From Candidatus Omnitrophota bacterium (lineage in GTDB: Bacteria > Omnitrophota > Gorgyraeia > 2-01-FULL-45-10): a stretch of DNA of 34,027 nucleotides. The translations under genes and the position numbers were made by a program. Shown here piece by piece: positions 26,392 to 34,027 of the stretch (its first letter is position 1; every line of letters starts with the position of its first letter). The notes below the pieces were generated by a model. That model had not been told where the DNA came from. It saw nothing but the letters and a program-made list of their open reading frames with translations, and ran no database searches. The stretch lies in assembly GCA_029004355.1 (NCBI GenBank), contig JAQURV010000005.1, positions 1-34,027 on the forward strand, read 5' to 3'.

Positions 26392-27454
26392 AATCCAAAT
26401 GACAAAATCCAAAATCCAAAAACGGGGAGGCAAAAGAGTTCTTATCGTAAGGCTCGACAGGATAGGGGATGTCCTTCTCTCGACGCCTGTCATAAAGGCT
26501 GTCCGCGATGTCTGCCCCGACGGCCACATAGCTTTTATGGTCAGGAGATATGCCAAAGATATCCTGGAAGGCAATCCATACCTGGATGAGGTGATAGTCT
26601 ATGAAAAGACCGGGCGGGAGAGGGGATTTTTCAGGAACCTGGGTTTCGTACGGCACCTGCGCCGCAAAAAATTCGACATCGCCCTGATCCTGCACCCGAC
26701 GAAGAGGACGCATCTTCTTGTGTCGCTGGCAGGTATCCCCGAGACGGTCGGATACAACCGGAAGTGGGGATTCCTTCTTACCACGAGGATCCCGCATTCC
26801 AAACAGTATGGTCTGAAGCATGAGATCGATTATACCCTCGACATACTGAGATATACCGGATTAGAGCCCAGGGACAAGACCCTCTACATGCCGGTGAACA
26901 GCCATTCGGAATCGAAAGTGGACGAACTCTTAAGGACGAGCGGCATAGCTAAGGATGACCTTTGCGTCGCGATGAACCCGGGCGCCAGCTGTCCTTCGAA
27001 GAGATGGAAGCCGGATAAGTTCGCCAAGGTCGCGGACGCCCTGATCGAAAGATATGGGGCTAAGATAGTGGTGGTGGCGGCCGAGGCGGATAAAGGGCTG
27101 GGCGACAGGATCGCATCGCTGGTAAAGAAGGATTGCGTGAATCTGTCGGGCAGGACGAGCGTCGCCGATGTGGCGAGCGTACTGAGGCGGACGAAGCTCT
27201 TTATATCGAATGACTCCGGGCCGGTGCATATAGCATGCGCCGTAGGGACGCCGGTCATCGCGATATTCGGCAGGCATGACCGCGGGCTTTCGCCGACGCG
27301 CTGGGGACCGACAGGATGGCACGACGCGGTGCTCCATAAGGACGTGGGCTGCATCGAATGCCTTGCGCATAACTGCGCCAGGGGATTCAAATGTCTCGAG
27401 GCGGTAACGGCCGATGAGGTGCTCACAGCCGCTGCAAAAATATTGGGGAAGTAA
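26384..27454 (+). CDS. GT9 heptosyltransferase-like protein with repeat-encoded N-terminus
   Basis: KRVLIVRLDRIGDVLLSTPVIKAVRDV; NPGASCPSKRWKPDKFAKV; FISNDSGPVHIACAVGTPVIAIFG. First ~13 residues (MSKIQMTKSKIQK) come from AAAATCCAAA-type repeat. Confidence 0.87.
   Translation: MSKIQMTKSKIQKRGGKRVLIVRLDRIGDVLLSTPVIKAVRDVCPDGHIAFMVRRYAKDILEGNPYLDEVIVYEKTGRERGFFRNLGFVRHLRRKKFDIALILHPTKRTHLLVSLAGIPETVGYNRKWGFLLTTRIPHSKQYGLKHEIDYTLDILRYTGLEPRDKTLYMPVNSHSESKVDELLRTSGIAKDDLCVAMNPGASCPSKRWKPDKFAKVADALIERYGAKIVVVAAEADKGLGDRIASLVKKDCVNLSGRTSVADVASVLRRTKLFISNDSGPVHIACAVGTPVIAIFGRHDRGLSPTRWGPTGWHDAVLHKDVGCIECLAHNCARGFKCLEAVTADEVLTAAAKILGK
26388..26423. repeat. Partial copy of AAAATCCAAA-family repeat spanning a gene start
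   Basis: TAAAATCCAAATGACAAAATCCAAAATCCAAAAACG, resembling the arms at 1438-1554 and 6401-6523. Confidence 0.6.
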
Positions 27455-27671
27455 AATTTTTCACCACAGCGGTAAATGTGCTGTGCCGAGTGGTTCGTAA
27501 ACCTCGGGGTTGTGCTTCGCAGGGACGCGCAAATTTTAACCATGTAAAATTTGCGCTCGGGAAAAATTGCTCGGACGCTGCCTCGCAATTTTTACGCCCT
27601 GCTTAAGCACGAACCCCTCGGTTTCCGAACCACATCGCCATATCACATTACGGCAGAGCGAAAAATTTTAC
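27451..27671 (+). repeat. Type 1 composite palindromic module, copy C
   Basis: Outer GTAAAATTTTTC (27451-27462)/GAAAAATTTTAC (27660-27671); middle arms GTGGTTCGTAAACCTCGGGGTTGTGCTT / AAGCACGAACCCCTCGGTTTCCGAACCAC; core 27519-27602 matches copy A at 83/84 positions. Confidence 0.87.
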
Positions 27672-27682
27672 TGGGGTGGCTG

Positions 27683-27988
27683 GAAATTTTTCGGGTGACG
27701 CGGCTTCTAGCCTTTTGTCGAATAGGGCGATTACGGGGTGGGTCTACTTCGCTCAAAGCTTTTCAGCTTTGAGCTTCGAAGGACCCATCCCTACGAAGCC
27801 GTGCACGAAAGTAGCACGGCGAAGTAGGATGGGGTTTGACCTTTCGGCTTTGCCGTAGCACACTGACCGTTAAGGTTATTTAAATAAGGCTGATTAAATC
27901 AAGAATACCGATATTAAAAGCCGTGCATGCGCGCGGATAAAGCCCTATAAAACAAAAGGCGAAGCCGCGGCAGGACCCGAAAAATTTC
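27683..27988. repeat. Type 2 composite palindromic module, copy F
   Basis: AAATTTTTCGGGT (27684-27696)/ACCCGAAAAATTT (27975-27987); hairpin GCTCAAAGCT-tttc-AGCTTTGAGC (27751-27774); CCCATCCCTAC-gaa-GCCGTGC...GCACGGC-gaa-GTAGGATGGG (27784-27833). Confidence 0.8.
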
Positions 27989-28015
27989 TAAGGATCTGGG
28001 AAATTTGTTGAGGAG

Positions 28016-28106
28016 GTAGAAACAAAAAAGACCTCGATTGCGGGGTCTTTTTCGGAGGTGATAGGCCTCAATGGCTTTCGCTATCATTGCCCTCTCGTGT
28101 TTCTAC
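28016..28106 (+). ncRNA. Candidate structured leader: closing helix enclosing a terminator-like hairpin and a second weak hairpin
   Basis: GTAGAAACA (28016-28024)/TGTTTCTAC (28098-28106) enclose the 28025-28052 hairpin and GATAG...CTATC. Confidence 0.4.
28025..28052. terminator. Rho-independent terminator-like hairpin with A/T-tract flanks
   Basis: AAAAAGACCTCG-ATTG-CGGGGTCTTTTT: 12-bp stem (one G-T) with 5' A-run and 3' T-run, potentially bidirectional. Confidence 0.7.
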
Positions 28107-28203
28107 TAAAAGTATGCCACATAAAACAGGAAAAGGCAATAGTCGGAGGCCACTTTTTTAATCAAATGTTAAACAGAAATTCAGCCAGAAAGAAGGTATT
28201 TGC

Positions 28204-29277
28204 GTGAAGATAGGACTGATAGGATTACCGCAGGTAGGGAAGAAGACGCTCTTCGAGCTTTTGACGAACCATAAGCCATCGGAGAAAGAGCTCGTTTCCG
28301 GCAAGCCGATAAAAGGCGTTGCCGAGATAAAGGACCCCCGCTACGATAAGCTCGTGGGGATGTATAAGCCTAAGAAGGAGGTCAGGGCGAGGATAGATGT
28401 CGAATGCCTGCCCAAGCTGGAGAAGGATACTATCGCAAAGGGCGAGATATTCACCGATATAAACGAACTCGACGCTATATGCCATGTCGTCAGGGTCTTT
28501 AAGGACGATTCCGTTTATCACGCGGATGGTTCGGTCGACCCCAAGCGCGACATAGATTTTGTGAATTCGGAGCTCCTGCTCCACGACCTGATATTTATCG
28601 AAAAACGTATGGAGCGTCTCGACCAGAAGATAAAGCAGACCAGGGAGGAAGCCTCAATAAAGGAGCGGGAAGTTCTTCTTAAACTTAAGACGCATCTCGA
28701 CAAGACATTGCCGCTCAGGCTCCTGAGTTTGAGCCAGGACGAAAAGAAGTTGATAACGAGTTATCCTTTTGTGACATTGAAGGAGATGGTCATAGTCCTG
28801 AACGTCTCGGAGAACGAGCTTAGCCAGACGGCGCTTGCGGACCGGCTTAAAGCGGAATTTGCGCCTATCCGGATAGAGGTGATGCAGGTCTCCGCAAAAG
28901 TCGAGGCAGAGATAGCGGGCCTTGAATCCGAGGATGAGAAGAGGGAGTTCATGGGTTCTCTCGGCATCGAAGAGAGCGCCGTAAGCGTCCTTACCCGCGT
29001 CCTGATCAAGGCGCTCAGCCTCATATCGTTCTTCACGGTAGGCGAGGACGAAGTGCGGCAGTGGTTGGTGCGGCGGGGTTCGAATGCCCCGGAAGCGGCG
29101 GGCGCGATACACTCGGACCTCCAGAAATGCTTTATAAGGGCTGAAGTGATGAAGTATGACGATCTCGTGGCGCTGGGCGCCGAAGAGAAGCTGAAGGCTG
29201 CGGGCAAATTTTATCTAAAGGGCAAAGATTATATAGTTGAAGACGGGGATATAGTCAATATACGATTCAGCGTATAG
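28204..29277 (+). CDS. YchF/Obg-like P-loop protein with C-terminal TGS-like domain, divergent G motifs
   Basis: MKIGLIGLPQVGKKTLFELLT; LDAICHVVRVFKDD; VLNVSENEL; C-term FFTVGEDEVRQWLVRRGSNAPEAAGAIHSDLQKCFIRAEVM...GKDYIVEDGDIVNIRFSV. Confidence 0.85.
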   Translation: MKIGLIGLPQVGKKTLFELLTNHKPSEKELVSGKPIKGVAEIKDPRYDKLVGMYKPKKEVRARIDVECLPKLEKDTIAKGEIFTDINELDAICHVVRVFKDDSVYHADGSVDPKRDIDFVNSELLLHDLIFIEKRMERLDQKIKQTREEASIKEREVLLKLKTHLDKTLPLRLLSLSQDEKKLITSYPFVTLKEMVIVLNVSENELSQTALADRLKAEFAPIRIEVMQVSAKVEAEIAGLESEDEKREFMGSLGIEESAVSVLTRVLIKALSLISFFTVGEDEVRQWLVRRGSNAPEAAGAIHSDLQKCFIRAEVMKYDDLVALGAEEKLKAAGKFYLKGKDYIVEDGDIVNIRFSV

Positions 29278-29286
29278 GAGGATATT

Positions 29287-29751
29287 ATGCTGCCTAAAGA
29301 ACTGGTCGACCTGCTCGAGACGAGAGAGTTTATAAGCGTAGCCACCTGTGATTTCGAGGGGCGGCCTAATGCGGCGCCGAAATTCATCCTGAAAGTAGAA
29401 GGCAGCCGCATATACCTGGTGGATTATATAATAGGCGCGACGTGGAAGAATCTTAAAGCGAACCCCAGGATATCGATGTCGCTTATAGATACGAGGACCC
29501 TCAAGGGTTATCAGCTCAACGGCGCCGCGAAGATAATGTCGCGGGGAAAGCTTTATGACAAGATGCGCGAGGAGATGACGGATAAAGAGGTACGTCTCAC
29601 GAGCCAGCATATAATAGATGAAGTCCGGGGGCAGCCTACACAGGAGACGTTCGAGATACTCTTCAGCGAAAAATTCATCATATTTGAGGTCAGGATAGAT
29701 GAGATCGTCGAGATGGATGTCCACGGCGAACTTAAGCGTAATAAAAAATAG
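29287..29751 (+). CDS. Pyridoxamine 5'-phosphate oxidase-like FMN-binding split-barrel protein
   Basis: ELVDLLETREFISVATCDFEGRPNAAPKFILKVEGSRIYLVDYIIGATWKNLKANPRISMSL. Confidence 0.75.
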   Translation: MLPKELVDLLETREFISVATCDFEGRPNAAPKFILKVEGSRIYLVDYIIGATWKNLKANPRISMSLIDTRTLKGYQLNGAAKIMSRGKLYDKMREEMTDKEVRLTSQHIIDEVRGQPTQETFEILFSEKFIIFEVRIDEIVEMDVHGELKRNKK

Positions 29752-29806
29752 TAGCGGCTTTTCGATATTCATGTTAAAATGACTATTCTATTTAAAAGGA
29801 AAGCGT

Positions 29807-30745
29807 ATGAAGAGACAGAGAGTGGATCTTGAGAAGATAAAGACGATACCGCTTCAATTCCGGAAATGCAAGGTATCCATAGATGATTTTGCCAGGCCCG
29901 GCCGGAAGGGCGCTTCCTTCAAAGAGTTTTACGCGTCATTGCCGAACGTCCTTGCCAGCCAGAACCTGCAGGCGCTGGTCGACAAGATAACCAAGGCTTA
30001 CAAGGGCCGGAAGATGGTCATCCTGATGATGGGCGCGCATGTGATAAAGTGCGGCCTCTCGCCGCTTGTCATAGACCTGATGAGGCGAGGCGTCATAAAG
30101 GCGGTCGCCTTGAACGGGGCCGGCGTAATACACGATACCGAGATAGCTATGATAGGCAGGACCAGCGAGGATGTCGGGGAAGGCATACTCGACGGCTCGT
30201 TCGGCATGGCTAAGGAAACGGCCAATTTCATAAACGGCGCGATAAACGACGGATTTAAAGACGGCATAGGCATCGGCGAGGCTGTCGGCGCCAGGATAGC
30301 GAAGGCAAAGCTGCCGCACAGACGCTTCAGCATACTCGCCACCGGGCACGAGCTGAATATCCCGGTGACGGTCCATGTCGCGATAGGCACCGATATAATT
30401 CATCAGCACCCCAGCGCCAACGGCGAGGCCATAGGCGAGGGCTCGCTCCTCGACTTCAGGAATTTCATCTACAGCGTCGGGAGACTCGAAAACGGCGTTG
30501 CCGTCAATTTTGGTTCGGCGGTAATATTGCCGGAAGTCTTCCTGAAAGCGGTGACGGTCGCGCGGAATCTCGGCTATAAACTCAACGCGTTCAATACGGC
30601 CAATTTCGACATGATAAGCCAGTACAGGCCCTACCAGAACATACTTTCACGGCCGACGTCTTCCGGCGGTAAAGGGTATAATATCATCGGCCATCACGAG
30701 TTGATGTTCCCGCTCCTCTACCGCTCTATCATAGAGAAGATATAG
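29807..30745 (+). CDS. Conserved protein, possibly deoxyhypusine synthase-like fold
   Basis: MVILMMGAHVIKCGLSPLVIDLMRRGVIKAVALNGAGVIHDTEIAMIG; GTDIIHQHPSANGEAIGEGSLLDF. Family call from memory of motif style only. Confidence 0.45.
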   Translation: MKRQRVDLEKIKTIPLQFRKCKVSIDDFARPGRKGASFKEFYASLPNVLASQNLQALVDKITKAYKGRKMVILMMGAHVIKCGLSPLVIDLMRRGVIKAVALNGAGVIHDTEIAMIGRTSEDVGEGILDGSFGMAKETANFINGAINDGFKDGIGIGEAVGARIAKAKLPHRRFSILATGHELNIPVTVHVAIGTDIIHQHPSANGEAIGEGSLLDFRNFIYSVGRLENGVAVNFGSAVILPEVFLKAVTVARNLGYKLNAFNTANFDMISQYRPYQNILSRPTSSGGKGYNIIGHHELMFPLLYRSIIEKI

Positions 30746-30763
30746 GAAATCAAAATAAATTTT

Positions 30764-31762
30764 ATGCATACAATAGGTTTCGAAAAGATACAAAAAAAGA
30801 TAGGGAATTTTAAAAACGCGCGCGTGCTGGTGATCGGCGACCTCATACTGGACGAGTTTCTCTGGGGGGACGTCTCGCGGATATCGCCCGAAGCTCCCGT
30901 GCCGGTCGTCTGGGTCAAGAAGGAGAGTTTCATGCCCGGCGGGGCGTCAAATGTCGCCAATAATCTCCGTTCGCTCGGCGCAAACGTCTATCTGGCCGGC
31001 GTGATAGGCGATGACGAGCGCGGGGCGATCCTGAAGGGTGAGCTTGAGCAAAAGGGGATCCACACAGCCGGCGTGATAACGGATGATTCGAGGCCGACCA
31101 TCTTAAAGACGCGCGTTGTGGCCCAGCATCAGCAGGTTGTGCGGATCGACAAGGAGCGCGTCGAACCGCTGAGCGGCGGCATACTGGGAAAGCTTGTCGA
31201 GTATGTCGAGGGCGCGATGAAGGATGTCGACGCCGTTATAATCGAAGATTACGGCAAAGGCGTCATAACGTCGGCGCTGCTAAGCAAGGTGGTCCCCGCG
31301 GCCAAGAAGCATAGCAAGATCATTTCGGTCGATCCCAAGGAAGAGAATTTCAAGTATTACAAAGGCATAAGCGTTATCACTCCGAATAATTACGAAGCCT
31401 CGAAGGCGGTCGGATTTGAAATTAAAGATGAGGCGACGCTGCTCAAGGCGGGCCAGACGCTCCTGACCAAACTAAATTGCAAGATAGCTCTCATAACGCT
31501 GGGCGAACACGGCATGGCAGTATTCCAGAAATCGAAACCGGTGAAGCATATACCGACGGTGGCGCAGGAAGTCTTCGATGTCTCAGGCGCCGGCGACACG
31601 GTCATAGCTACTTATACTCTGTCGCTTGCGGCGGGCGCGGATCCGATAATGTCGGCGCATATAGCGAATTGCGCCGCCGGTATCGTTGTCGGTAAAGTGG
31701 GCATAGCGGTGGTAACGCCGAACGAACTTTTAGATAGAATAAAGAGGGAGCTGGATAAATGA
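30764..31762 (+). CDS. hldE1: D-glycero-beta-D-manno-heptose-7-phosphate kinase (RfaE1/HldE N-domain type, PfkB family)
   Basis: VLVIGDLILDEFLWGDVSRISPEAPVPVVWVKKESFMPGGASNVANNLRSLGANV; DVSGAGDTVIATYTLSLAAG. Confidence 0.88.
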   Translation: MHTIGFEKIQKKIGNFKNARVLVIGDLILDEFLWGDVSRISPEAPVPVVWVKKESFMPGGASNVANNLRSLGANVYLAGVIGDDERGAILKGELEQKGIHTAGVITDDSRPTILKTRVVAQHQQVVRIDKERVEPLSGGILGKLVEYVEGAMKDVDAVIIEDYGKGVITSALLSKVVPAAKKHSKIISVDPKEENFKYYKGISVITPNNYEASKAVGFEIKDEATLLKAGQTLLTKLNCKIALITLGEHGMAVFQKSKPVKHIPTVAQEVFDVSGAGDTVIATYTLSLAAGADPIMSAHIANCAAGIVVGKVGIAVVTPNELLDRIKRELDK

Positions 31763-32508
31763 GGGTGATCGGAGTAATACCCGCGCGTTGGGGCGCGACA
31801 AGGTTCGAAGGTAAGGTCCTGGCCAATCTTCTGGGGAAACCCGTCATACAACATGTCTGGGAGAACGCCAGGAAGGCCAAGACGCTCGACGATCTGATAG
31901 TTGCATGCGACGACGAGCGCATAATGAAGGTCGTGGAAGGTTTCGGCGGCAAGGCCATCTACACGTCTCCCGACCAGCCGTCCGGCACGGACAGGCTTGC
32001 CGAGGTCGTGAATCCTATGGCTGTAGACATAGCTGTGAATATCCAGGGGGACGAGCCTCTCATCAAACCTATCATCATCGACAGCCTGGTGATAGCGCTG
32101 CAGAACGAAAAGCTGGCCCAGATGGCGACGGTGATAAAAAGGATAGAAGATGACTCCGAGCTTACGAGCTCACACGTCGTTAAGGTCGTATTCGATAAGA
32201 ACGGCTACGCTATATATTTCTCGCGCTACGCCATTCCCTACAACAGGACGAGCGAAATAGACGAGACCAAGAGGCCGGTATACTATAAGCATATAGGGCT
32301 CTACGCATTTACCAAGGATTTTCTATTCACATTCAGGAATCTTCCGAAGTCGACTCTCGAGAACGCGGAGAAGCTTGAGCAGCTCAGGGTGATCGAGAAC
32401 GGCTATAAGATAAAGATCGTCGAGACGAAGCTCGATACGATCGGGGTCGACAGGCCGGAGGACCTGAAGAGGGCCGAAGACGCGCTCTTAAAAGAGAGAG
32501 AAAAATAA
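31759..32508 (+). CDS. kdsB: 3-deoxy-manno-octulosonate cytidylyltransferase
   Basis: [55 protein letters not shown]. Confidence 0.94.
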   Translation: MRVIGVIPARWGATRFEGKVLANLLGKPVIQHVWENARKAKTLDDLIVACDDERIMKVVEGFGGKAIYTSPDQPSGTDRLAEVVNPMAVDIAVNIQGDEPLIKPIIIDSLVIALQNEKLAQMATVIKRIEDDSELTSSHVVKVVFDKNGYAIYFSRYAIPYNRTSEIDETKRPVYYKHIGLYAFTKDFLFTFRNLPKSTLENAEKLEQLRVIENGYKIKIVETKLDTIGVDRPEDLKRAEDALLKEREK

Positions 32509-32510
32509 TA

Positions 32511-33326
32511 ATGAAGGAGATACAGGCAGGCAATATCAGGATGGGCGCGGACAATCCGTTTGTTTTGATAGCCGGACCTTGCGTTATCGAATCGGAGGCG
32601 AGCGCCATGCGCCACGCCAAATCGCTGAAGGCGATAGCCGGGAAGCTCGGCATCCCGTTCATCTATAAATCGAGCTTCGACAAGGCCAACAGGACCTCGA
32701 TACATTCTTTCCGCGGCCCCGGCCTGAAGAAGGGCCTGGCCATACTTAAGAAGATCAAAGATACCCTGGGGGTGGCCGTCCTGTCGGATGTCCATTGCAA
32801 GGGGGATGTAAAAGACGCCGCGAAGGTGCTCGACGTCATCCAGATCCCGGCCTTTCTTTCGCGGCAGACCGATCTTATAGTCGCCGCCGCGGAGTCCGGC
32901 AAGACCATCAATATAAAGAAGGGGCAGTTCCTTGCTCCGTGGGACATGAAGAACGTTATCGTAAAGATAGAAGCTACCGGGAATAAGAAGATAATCCTGA
33001 CGGAGCGGGGCGTAAGCTTCGGGTATAATAACCTGGTGAGCGATTTTCGTTCCATATCTATAATGAAGGAATTCGGCTATCCCGTTGTATACGACGCAAC
33101 GCATTCGGTCCAGATGCCGGGAGGCCTCGGAAGCAAGTCGGGGGGAGAGAGCCGCTTTATCCCGTATCTTTCCCGGGCGGCTGTAGCGTGCGGCGCGGAC
33201 GGCATCTTTATGGAAGTCCACGAAGATCCCGAGACCGCGTTAAGCGACGGGCCGAACATGGTAAGGCTGGAGGCCTTGGAAGCGATCCTTTTGAAGTTGA
33301 AGAAGATAGAGAAGGCCGTTAAATAA
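32511..33326 (+). CDS. kdsA: 2-dehydro-3-deoxyphosphooctonate aldolase
   Basis: [73 protein letters not shown]. Confidence 0.95.
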   Translation: MKEIQAGNIRMGADNPFVLIAGPCVIESEASAMRHAKSLKAIAGKLGIPFIYKSSFDKANRTSIHSFRGPGLKKGLAILKKIKDTLGVAVLSDVHCKGDVKDAAKVLDVIQIPAFLSRQTDLIVAAAESGKTINIKKGQFLAPWDMKNVIVKIEATGNKKIILTERGVSFGYNNLVSDFRSISIMKEFGYPVVYDATHSVQMPGGLGSKSGGESRFIPYLSRAAVACGADGIFMEVHEDPETALSDGPNMVRLEALEAILLKLKKIEKAVK

Positions 33327-34027
33327 TGTCGAAGAATATAGCAAGAGAAGTCCTTAGGATAGAACGCGATGCCCTTACAAGCCTTGCGGCGAGGATAGGG
33401 CCGGGCTTTGACAGGATAATAAATGTTATAAGCAAAACCAGGGGCCGTGTCATAGTGACGGGCATGGGCAAACCTGGTTTCATCGCCCAGAAGATATCCG
33501 CGACCCTGTCGTCTACCGGGACACCGTCATTATATCTTCATCCCGCGGAAGCGCTCCATGGCGACCTCGGCCGCGTAACTAAGGACGACCTTATAATCGC
33601 ATTATCGAACAGCGGTGAGACCGAAGAGATCGTGAAGTTTCTCCCGATCGTCAAGAAGATCGGCGCGAAACTCGTAGCCATGACCGGGAATGTCAAGTCT
33701 ACCCTGGGAAGGTTCGCGGATCATTCGATCGACGTTTCTGTGAAGAAGGAGGCGTGTTCGCTCGGGCTGGCTCCTACCGCTTCCACGACGGCGATGCTTG
33801 CGATGGGAGACGCCCTGGCTGTGGCCCTTCTGGAGAAGAAGGGGTTCAGGGAGAAAGACTTTGCGTTCTTTCATCCGGGCGGTATACTGGGCAAACGGCT
33901 CATATTGAAAGTAGGCGATATCATGAGAAGCGGGCCGGCCAATCCTATCGTAAGAGAGACTACGCCTGTAAAGAAGGTGCTGGTCGCGATAACGAAGGCT
34001 CGCGCGGGCTCGGCGAGCGTAGTCGAT
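33326..34027 (+). CDS. kdsD: Arabinose-5-phosphate isomerase (KdsD/GutQ family, SIS plus CBS start), 3'-truncated by window edge
   Basis: VIVTGMGKPGFIAQKISATLSSTGTPSLYLHPAEALHGDLGRVTKDDLIIALSNSGETEEIVKFLP; LAPTASTTAMLAMGDALAVALL; FHPGGILGKRL. Absent from the ORF track because no stop lies in the window. Confidence 0.92.
   Translation, partial: MSKNIAREVLRIERDALTSLAARIGPGFDRIINVISKTRGRVIVTGMGKPGFIAQKISATLSSTGTPSLYLHPAEALHGDLGRVTKDDLIIALSNSGETEEIVKFLPIVKKIGAKLVAMTGNVKSTLGRFADHSIDVSVKKEACSLGLAPTASTTAMLAMGDALAVALLEKKGFREKDFAFFHPGGILGKRLILKVGDIMRSGPANPIVRETTPVKKVLVAITKARAGSASVVD

Noticed and set aside
27551-27858. Small ORFs (73 aa and 60 aa) inside modules C/F
   Set aside because: They overlap nested palindromes; the frames appear to be by-products of the hairpin sequence.
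13309-28000. CRISPR array
   Set aside because: Only three dispersed copies kilobases apart, no regular spacers and no cas genes.
29757-29806. Possible extended -10 promoter (TGTTAAAAT) upstream of 29807
   Set aside because: No convincing -35 spacing, and single-site promoter calls in this lineage are unreliable.

Overview
The window is 34 kb of a Gram-negative bacterial chromosome. The gene content and style suggest an uncultured lineage such as Omnitrophota, but this is inference only. Almost all genes are on the + strand and tightly packed. In order they are: a branched-chain amino acid block (ilvB 3'-part, ilvN, ilvC, leuA); aroE, prepilin peptidase, aroC, aroK; a small membrane protein; galT; dprA-topA-xerC/D; an AT-rich two-gene island (NYN-domain protein plus single-TM protein); waaA, lpxK and a fused LpxL-type acyltransferase/ELM1-like protein; a glycosyltransferase cluster with four GT9 heptosyltransferase-like domains (one fused to GT4), a GT4 and a CE4 deacetylase; a divergent YchF-like protein; a PNPOx-like protein; a possible deoxyhypusine-synthase-like protein; and the heptose/Kdo genes hldE1, kdsB, kdsA and kdsD (truncated). 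The most unusual signal is intergenic. Three long composite palindromes ('type 1', 13309-13489, 19943-20148, 27451-27671) share an ~84-nt two-hairpin core. Their stems differ between copies only by compensatory changes, while the loops stay conserved. Each is followed by a second palindromic module ('type 2', 15256-15709, 20159-20399, 27683-27988). Two type 1/type 2 pairs are adjacent; in the third, the AT-rich NYN/TM island lies between the members. Separate AT-rich inverted-repeat families lie between biosynthetic genes, and one encodes the N-terminus of a glycosyltransferase. No tRNA, rRNA or CRISPR array was seen. No database search was possible, so all product calls come from reading motifs.
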